Source of the DNA: Archangium sp.
Lineage (GTDB): Bacteria > Myxococcota > Myxococcia > Myxococcales > Myxococcaceae
DNA: 6,248 nucleotides
Assembly: GCA_016793585.1 (NCBI GenBank)
Contig: JAEUJR010000326.1
Location: 1-6,248, forward strand
Direction of reading: 5' to 3'
The notes under the pieces are model-generated. The model ran no database searches. It had not been told where the DNA came from and saw nothing but the letters and a program-made list of their open reading frames with translations. How positions within the stretch are numbered: position 1 is the stretch's first letter; each line of letters starts with the position of its first letter. This document shows, piece by piece, positions 1 to 6,248 of the stretch. The position numbers and the translations under genes are program-made.

Positions 1-1
1 G

Positions 2-1333
2 AAGATCGACGCCGCCGTCACGGGCGAGGTGGGCGACAAGTACAAGGTGCTCATCTACGACCGCGTCGGCAACGACCTGTGGACGAAGGAGCTCGCCGTG
101 AAGAAGGGCCTCCTCTCGGAGGACTTCGCGCAGAAGCTGGCTCGTGCGATCAGCGCAGCAGCAGAGCAGGGCGCTGCGAAGAACCCCGACTCCGCCGAGG
201 GCGACGGCACGGGCGGCGGCGACACCGGCTCGGGCAACACCGGCGGTGGCGATACGGGCAGCGGCCCCGAGATCGATCTCACGGGCGGCTCGGATACCGG
301 AACCGGCAACACGGGCGGCGGCACGAAGACCGGAGGCGGGCGAACCGTCGTCTCCCCGGGCTCCGGCAACGGCAACAACGGTGGCAGCGGCTCGGGTGAC
401 GACAACCAGAACCGCGACGCCGACCTCGACCTCGAGTCGTTCAAGAAGAAGAAGAAGATCGGCCCGCGCACCATCACCGTGTCGATCGCCGGCGCGACCA
501 CGTGGCGTTCGCAGTGCCTGCGGCCCGGCAGCCTGCAGCTCGCGAGCTGCGCCGACTTCGATCGGCTCGCCGAGGCGCAGCAGCCCGTCGGCACGACCGT
601 CACCTTCACCCCGCAGGTGCCGTACCTGGGTTTTCACGCGAACGTCGAGCTCTTCCCCCTCGCCAGCTTCGAGAACCGCATCGTCAACGGCTTCGGTCTG
701 CTGGGCAGCTTCATCTACGGCTCGTCGGTGACGACGATCTCCGAGATCAACATGCAGGGCATGAGCGAAGAGAAGCAGGTGCAGAGCGTCGACCTCGGGT
801 GGACGGTCGCTGCCGCCTGGCGCTTTCACTTCGCCATGGGCGCCGGAGAACCGCAGGGCATCGGCTACGTCGGCGTGCGTGGTGGGCTCTCGTCGCGCAG
901 CTTCAACATCGACCCCAACGCGGGCGTGCCGCTGCCCTCGAGCCAGCGCGTCGCTCCGACCGGAGCCGGCTTTCCGTCGATCGGCGCCGACCTCGCCTTC
1001 CCCATCGTGCGCTTCTTCCGCCTCGAGCTCGGCGCGTCGCTCTTCTTCAACCCGCGCCCGGCCGACGAGCAGATCATCGGGTTCGGCAACCTCATGGACG
1101 ACACCGGCGGCGCCATCTCGACGGGCTGGGGCCTCGACATCGGCGGCTCGGGCGACATCGTCGCGCTGGGCCCCACCATGCTCGGGTGGACACTCAAGGC
1201 GCGCTACCTGTCGTTCTTCGATCGGTACTACGGCCAGGGCCAGAAGTGGACCGTCTGCAACGAGCAGCAGTGCGGCGGCCTCGGCGAAGAGTCGTACCTG
1301 AGCATCACCTGGGGCGTCTCGCTCGCGTACTAG
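2..1333 (+). CDS. Probable outer-membrane β-barrel protein with Gly-rich linker (5' end missing)
   Basis: The frame is open from base 2, so the true start and any signal peptide lie to the left; the GTG at 29 is internal and probably not the start. Three parts are visible. The first, to about base 190, is a small region with a D-R-V-G-N-D-L-W-type stretch followed by a charged helix-like segment. The second, about 200-420, is a low-complexity Gly/Asn/Thr/Ser/Asp linker ending in acidic residues and five consecutive lysines (443-457). The third runs to the stop and has many alternating hydrophobic/aromatic stretches separated by polar loops (for example near 613-670, 790-840, 985-1060 and 1183-1215). 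It ends in an aromatic Tyr, as outer-membrane barrels commonly do. Four cysteines lie in predicted loops. Outer-membrane location and the barrel fold are inferred from pattern only; I recognise no named family. A soluble β-rich surface protein is the main alternative. Confidence 0.8.
   Translation, partial: KIDAAVTGEVGDKYKVLIYDRVGNDLWTKELAVKKGLLSEDFAQKLARAISAAAEQGAAKNPDSAEGDGTGGGDTGSGNTGGGDTGSGPEIDLTGGSDTGTGNTGGGTKTGGGRTVVSPGSGNGNNGGSGSGDDNQNRDADLDLESFKKKKKIGPRTITVSIAGATTWRSQCLRPGSLQLASCADFDRLAEAQQPVGTTVTFTPQVPYLGFHANVELFPLASFENRIVNGFGLLGSFIYGSSVTTISEINMQGMSEEKQVQSVDLGWTVAAAWRFHFAMGAGEPQGIGYVGVRGGLSSRSFNIDPNAGVPLPSSQRVAPTGAGFPSIGADLAFPIVRFFRLELGASLFFNPRPADEQIIGFGNLMDDTGGAISTGWGLDIGGSGDIVALGPTMLGWTLKARYLSFFDRYYGQGQKWTVCNEQQCGGLGEESYLSITWGVSLAY
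200..415 (+). repeat. Gly-rich tandem repeat, ten-residue unit
   Basis: Within the first gene, a 30-base unit encodes roughly GG[GS]DTG[ST]GNT. Copies lie at 212-241, 242-271 (its end changed to PE) and 284-313, with a degenerate fourth at 314-340. A four-residue I-D-L-T spacer (272-283) separates copies two and three. A looser Gly/Asn/Ser tract continues to about 400, then an acidic Asp/Asn/Arg stretch. Synonymous differences between copies show it is not a fresh duplication. It is probably a flexible linker between the N-terminal part and the barrel-like part. Confidence 0.85.
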
Positions 1334-1339
1334 AAGCCC

Positions 1340-2221
1340 TCAGTGCTCGGTCAGCACCGAGACGAACTTCTCGTGGTGGTAGTCGGTGATGATCTCGAGG
1401 CCCGAGCCGGGGCTCAGCCTGGAACCCCACTCACCCTTCTCGCGGTAGAGCTCGACTTCTGCCCACGAGGCGTCGATGGCGCAGCACGCCGCGAGCGGAT
1501 CGTGGAAGGCCTTGCCTCTGCCGCGCGCCAGGTAGGTCTCCATGCCCTTCCAGATGAGGTCGAGCGACCTCGATCGGGTGCGCACCGCGCCAAAGCGCTC
1601 GTGCATCGCGTGGTCGTAGATGACTCCGTGACAGACGTTCTTCGAGACGAAGCGCTTCGTTGCGATCTGCTTCGAGGCGACGACCGCGAGCGCCGAGGCG
1701 GGGTCTCCGTTGAGGTTGTAGGTGGGGCAGGTGACGAGGCCCGCGAACTTGGCGAGCTGCTTCTCTCGGGGCACCACGCCTTCGCCGGCGAAGCCCCCTT
1801 GCACGACCAGCCGGCCGAGCGTGAAGCCGTCGAGCTTCAGCGCGGCGCCCAGGTTCTTGAGCGGCCCGCCCGTGACGAGGGTGACGTCTGGCCCGCACAG
1901 CGCCCGCAACAGCTCGGGAGCGGGCACGGCGTCGGTCGACGCTGGCAATTCGCCATACGCCTCGTAGTGCCACGACGAGACACACGCACCTCGTTTGCCC
2001 GGCGCGAGCGGCTTTCTGGGTCGGTAGGCGAGGTCGAACGCGCCGACGGGCAGCGACTGACGGCCAAACCACGAGAGCGCTGCCCGCACGACGCCGATCT
2101 GATCGGTCGTTCCAGGCGTCACCGTCACGCCCAACAGCTCGACGCGCGGGTGACCAAGCAGCAGCAGCAGGGTGAGGAAGTCGTCGGGGTCTCCCGTCTC
2201 CATGTCCCAGAGCAGTTTCAT
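1340..2221 (-). CDS. Nucleoside hydrolase family protein (inosine-uridine-preferring type)
   Basis: The product is 293 residues, close to the usual ~310 of the family, which hydrolyses the N-glycosidic bond of ribonucleosides using a bound Ca2+. Visible landmarks are an N-terminal Asp cluster D6-M-E-T-G-D-P-D-D14 followed by a hydrophobic helix and H-P-R-V-E-L-L-G-V-T. A V-T-G-G-P-L-K-N-L segment (116-124) follows, which matches the metal-ligand Thr and G-P-L-T-N-L region. Next come a V-Q-G-G segment (140-143), Y-N-L-N-G-D-P (168-174) and a C-terminal F-H-D-P (239-242). The last carries the catalytic His and Asp ligand (His241/Asp242 in the Crithidia enzyme). ATG at 2221 is chosen because family similarity begins there. 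The frame stays open to 2386, but those 55 extra codons show no family features and cross the opposite gene's promoter. I see no strong Shine-Dalgarno before this ATG. The substrate cannot be told; the first motif is atypical. No signal peptide is evident, so it is probably cytoplasmic. Confidence 0.88.
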   Translation of the reverse strand: MKLLWDMETGDPDDFLTLLLLLGHPRVELLGVTVTPGTTDQIGVVRAALSWFGRQSLPVGAFDLAYRPRKPLAPGKRGACVSSWHYEAYGELPASTDAVPAPELLRALCGPDVTLVTGGPLKNLGAALKLDGFTLGRLVVQGGFAGEGVVPREKQLAKFAGLVTCPTYNLNGDPASALAVVASKQIATKRFVSKNVCHGVIYDHAMHERFGAVRTRSRSLDLIWKGMETYLARGRGKAFHDPLAACCAIDASWAEVELYREKGEWGSRLSPGSGLEIITDYHHEKFVSVLTEH

Positions 2222-2334
2222 GCCGGCCGCACGTTCAAGCCGGTGCGCTCCTGACGAGCGCGACGACTGCTTCTGATCGGCAGCAAGTCGGACGCACCGC
2301 GTGAGATCGGTGTCGGAGCCGCTGCACTCGTGTG

Positions 2335-2363
2335 TTGACACGTCACACCGCGCTGCATAGGAC
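2335..2363 (+). promoter_or_regulatory. Candidate sigma70-type promoter for the Cys-rich lipoprotein
   Basis: A perfect TTGACA -35 hexamer (2335-2340) is followed, after 17 bases, by TAGGAC (2358-2363), a weak -10 matching three of six consensus positions. Transcription would begin near 2370, leaving about 34 bases of leader before the GTG at 2404. Strong -35 with poor -10 elements is plausible in a GC-rich genome. The match is by eye. Confidence 0.5.
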
Positions 2364-2391
2364 GGCGCGCCTTCTTTCGGCCGCAATTCAC

Positions 2392-2396
2392 AGGGG
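2392..2396 (+). promoter_or_regulatory. Ribosome binding site that decides the lipoprotein start
   Basis: AGGGG ends seven bases before GTG at 2404 but thirteen bases before ATG at 2410. The spacing favours the GTG as the start, adding Met-Lys in front of the second Met. Both starts leave the signal peptide intact. The upstream in-frame GTG at 2332 overlaps the promoter and is unlikely. Confidence 0.65.
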
Positions 2397-2403
2397 TAAT
2401 TCC

Positions 2404-3951
2404 GTGAAGATGATTCGAGTCGTCGCGCTGGTCGCCGTCACCACGTCGGTCTTCATGGGCTGCCCTCCGCCGCCGCCGATGGTTGATGCTGGCCCTGACG
2501 GAAGCGTCGGCCCGAACCCCGATCCCATCCTCGCGTGCTCGGGTGGCTGCGCCGACAACCAGATCTGCGACGCCGACGGCGGCCTGCGTGGCACCCCGCG
2601 CACCTGCGTCGATGGCTGCGGCGGTTGCGACGCCGGCCTCTGCCGCCGCAACGCGGCCACCAACACCTTCTCGTGCGTGCAGCCGGTCACCACCTGCAAC
2701 GGCTCGGCGTGCGCCGGCGGTCAGTCGGCCTGCGTCTCGAACGAGTGCAGCTGCCTCGTCTCGGCCCGCTCCACGCAAGACACCTGCCAGTCGGAGTCGC
2801 AGTGGTGCCGCGGCAAGAACTGCAGCAACCCCCGCCGCTACGAAGAGTGCATTCCCGGCTCGGCGGCGGCCTGCCCGACGGGCGAAGCGTGCGTTCCCCT
2901 CTTCAGCAATGGCGACATCGCGGTCTGCCTCAAGGACTGCCAGGCCGGTGACAACCTCTGCGACGTCGGCGAGCAGTGCTTCGGCCCGATTCGCACGTTC
3001 CCCAGCGGCAAGATCTGCTTCCCCGACGGTCTGCTCAACGAGTGCAGCCAGAACGTGCCGCTTGACGCCGGCTTCAACGACGCGGGCCAGCCGCTGCCCA
3101 CCGACGGCGGCTTCGAGCGCCTGCCCGACGGCGGCTTGATCCTCAAGACCGTTCCCGTCGGCAACACGTGCCTCACCCGCTCCGGCGCTGGCGTCATCAC
3201 CGACACGCCGGGCTCGGGCCGCGGCAACTGCACCTACGCGGCGTTCAAGGTCTGGCGCTTTGGCTTCTTCCCCGTCGACACCTGCCTGCCCCCCGGCACC
3301 GCCGCTCTCGGCGACAAGTGCACGCGTGACTTCACCGCTGGCACGCAGGCCACCCGCTGCGGCACTGGCCTCGAGTGCGCGTACACGGGCGGCGCGAACG
3401 ACGCCGGCATCGACGAAGGCGTCTGCCTCAAGACCTGCAACGCGAACCCGGGCAAGCCTGGCTTCGTCTCGCAGCCGGCCTGCGGCACTGGCGAGTCGTG
3501 CGTGAACCTGTACCGCTACACCGACCCGAACGACAACGCGGTGCTCGGCGTCTGCATGAAGGACTGCAACGTCTTCAGCGCCACCGCGTCGACCTGCCCG
3601 AACCTCGGCCCCACGCCCACCAGCTGCGTGCCCGCCTCGGCCGACGGCCAGCTCTCGCTCACCCTCGACGGCGCCGGCATCTGCGTGCCCCAGCAGAAGA
3701 CGATCGCCAACCCGGGCGACCGCTGCGCCAACACCGACACCTTCCGCGGCGCGGCTTGTGGAAACGGTCAGGTCTGCTCGGGGCTCTCGTTCACCGACGC
3801 TCCGACGTGCACGCCGGTGTGCGACCTCTCGTGCAACGTGGCCAACCCGCCCGCGCGCTGCATGAACCAGCCGAACGCCCGCTGCGCGAACGGCAAGACG
3901 TGCAAGCGCGCGTCGAGCACCACCGGCGCCAACGTCGGCTACTGCAACTGA
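2404..3951 (+). CDS. Cys-rich secreted lipoprotein with repeated Cys modules
   Basis: The product is 515 residues from GTG. It begins with a short basic start (M-K-M-I-R), a hydrophobic segment and a lipobox-like F-M-G-C with the lipidated Cys at 20, then five prolines. F at -3 is less usual than L but acceptable. A D-A-G-P-D-G linker (about 28-33) leads into a Cys-rich body. I count 51 Cys including the lipid one, about 10% of residues, as expected for a disulfide-stabilised exported protein. A degenerate C-x2-[GN]-x2-C-x(10-17)-C module recurs seven times. A Cys-free linker rich in D-A-G and D-G-G (about 221-244) splits the body into two halves. No catalytic motif is seen. Placement on the outer membrane or cell surface is inferred from the lipobox with no Asp at +2. 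The gene stands alone between its own promoter and a strong terminator. Such proteins are common and largely uncharacterised in myxobacteria; the function is unknown. Confidence 0.9.
   Translation: MKMIRVVALVAVTTSVFMGCPPPPPMVDAGPDGSVGPNPDPILACSGGCADNQICDADGGLRGTPRTCVDGCGGCDAGLCRRNAATNTFSCVQPVTTCNGSACAGGQSACVSNECSCLVSARSTQDTCQSESQWCRGKNCSNPRRYEECIPGSAAACPTGEACVPLFSNGDIAVCLKDCQAGDNLCDVGEQCFGPIRTFPSGKICFPDGLLNECSQNVPLDAGFNDAGQPLPTDGGFERLPDGGLILKTVPVGNTCLTRSGAGVITDTPGSGRGNCTYAAFKVWRFGFFPVDTCLPPGTAALGDKCTRDFTAGTQATRCGTGLECAYTGGANDAGIDEGVCLKTCNANPGKPGFVSQPACGTGESCVNLYRYTDPNDNAVLGVCMKDCNVFSATASTCPNLGPTPTSCVPASADGQLSLTLDGAGICVPQQKTIANPGDRCANTDTFRGAACGNGQVCSGLSFTDAPTCTPVCDLSCNVANPPARCMNQPNARCANGKTCKRASSTTGANVGYCN
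2548..3945 (+). repeat. Seven degenerate Cys modules inside the lipoprotein
   Basis: The shared pattern is C-x2-[GN]-x2-C-x(10-17)-C, usually followed by x3-C. By residue from the GTG start, the copies are 49-72 (Asn instead of Gly, ends C-V-D-G-C), 157-179 (ends C-L-K-D-C), 186-205 (no final Cys at the usual spacing), 319-345 (C-L-K-T-C), 360-388 (C-M-K-D-C), 452-473 (C-T-P-V-C) and 494-514 (stops at the third Cys, one residue before the C-terminus). Three copies share the V-C-[LM]-K-[DT]-C ending. The loop between the second and third Cys varies from 10 to 17 residues. This suggests an old duplicated small disulfide fold rather than a recent DNA repeat. Confidence 0.75.
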
Positions 3952-3977
3952 GTCGAGCTCACGGCTGAGCCAGTGCG

Positions 3978-4014
3978 ACGGGCCAGGTCACTTCGACCTG
4001 GCCCGTTTCGTTTC
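3978..4014 (+). terminator. Strong intrinsic terminator after the lipoprotein gene
   Basis: A perfect 12-base-pair stem is formed by 3978-3989 (ACGGGCCAGGTC) and 3995-4006 (GACCTGGCCCGT) with a five-base loop (ACTTC). A T-rich tail (TTTCGTTTCT, about 4006-4014) follows. It starts 26 bases past the lipoprotein stop and should insulate dnaE from upstream transcription. Confidence 0.88.
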
Positions 4015-4041
4015 TCACGTCACTTCGAGAAATTCGGGTGA

Positions 4042-4070
4042 TTGACCGGAGTGGCGGATCGGTAGTCTAC
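4042..4070 (+). promoter_or_regulatory. Candidate dnaE promoter
   Basis: TTGACC (4042-4047) matches the -35 consensus at five of six positions. Possible -10 elements are TAGTCT (4063-4068, spacer 15) or TCTACG (4066-4071, spacer 18); both are weak. The short palindrome GTAG-T-CTAC (4062-4070) overlaps them. It lies between the terminator and the dnaE start, where a promoter is needed. The match is by eye. Confidence 0.4.
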
Positions 4071-4087
4071 GAAGCCGTATTCCCGCC

Positions 4088-4094
4088 GGGAGGG
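4088..4094 (+). promoter_or_regulatory. Ribosome binding site of dnaE
   Basis: GGGAGGG ends seven bases before ATG at 4102, an optimal Shine-Dalgarno placement. It supports this start over any other, as does the immediate PHP-domain opening of the protein. Confidence 0.8.
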
Positions 4095-4101
4095 CGACCG
4101 C

Positions 4102-6248
<2,147 letters not shown>

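Larger units (their letters stand above)
2222..2403. other. Divergent intergenic region
   Basis: These 182 bases separate the divergent nucleoside hydrolase and Cys-rich lipoprotein genes, so both promoters should lie here. A good candidate is seen only for the rightward gene. On the leftward strand I see no convincing -35/-10 pair; leftward transcription may use a weak or alternative sigma factor promoter. A short inverted repeat (CGTGT, four bases, ACACG, at 2329-2342) overlaps the rightward -35. Confidence 0.7.

Noticed and set aside
200..340. Possible CRISPR-like or DNA-level satellite repeat
   Set aside because: Units are directly adjacent, differ at synonymous positions and keep the reading frame, so this is a protein repeat in a coding region.
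55..609. Minus-strand frame rich in Pro/Val/Ser opposite the Gly-rich repeat
   Set aside because: Pro runs are the complement of the Gly codons of the real gene. It has no independent features or ribosome binding site.
1343..2254. A 303-codon plus-strand frame opposite the nucleoside hydrolase
   Set aside because: Same codon register effect as over dnaE. The minus strand has the family motifs; the plus-strand translation has none.
2222..2386. N-terminal extension of the nucleoside hydrolase to 2386
   Set aside because: The extra 55 residues carry no family similarity and overlap the rightward promoter. The family's N-terminal strand begins exactly at the ATG at 2221.
2483..3139. Ala/Arg/Ser-rich shadow frames over the Cys-rich lipoprotein
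   Set aside because: The composition is typical of off-frame translation of GC-rich DNA. The lipoprotein frame has a signal peptide, ribosome binding site, regular Cys pattern and terminator.

Overview
This is a GC-rich bacterial window whose third codon positions are almost all G or C. It looks like a myxobacterium (Myxococcota). The grounds are a Cys-rich lipoprotein with Asp-Ala-Gly/Asp-Gly-Gly linkers and a Pro run right after the lipobox, and a Gly/Asn/Thr-rich envelope protein with a β-barrel-like C-terminus. No genus can be named from the sequence.

Layout. Positions 2-1333 (+) hold the 3' part of a gene for a probable outer-membrane protein: an N-terminal region, a Gly-rich repeat linker, then a barrel-like region. 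It converges on a nucleoside hydrolase-family gene at 1340-2221 (-), with only 6 bases between the stop codons. A 182-base divergent intergenic region (2222-2403) carries a likely sigma70-type promoter for the next gene. Positions 2404-3951 (+) encode a secreted lipoprotein with about 51 cysteines, built from a degenerate Cys module repeated seven times. It ends at a strong intrinsic terminator (3978-4014). A short promoter region with a good Shine-Dalgarno sequence follows, then dnaE from 4102, the replicative DNA polymerase III alpha subunit, which runs off the right edge after 715 codons.

The four genes show no shared pathway. Each is separated from its neighbours by orientation or a terminator, so this looks like a chromosomal housekeeping region next to envelope genes. 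I found no CRISPR array, mobile element, tRNA, rRNA or defence cassette, and no convincing new multi-gene system. The points most worth a second look are the repeat architecture of the Cys-rich lipoprotein, the unusual metal-site motif of the nucleoside hydrolase, and the complete PHP metal site of DnaE. No stretch over 300 bases lacks a gene.
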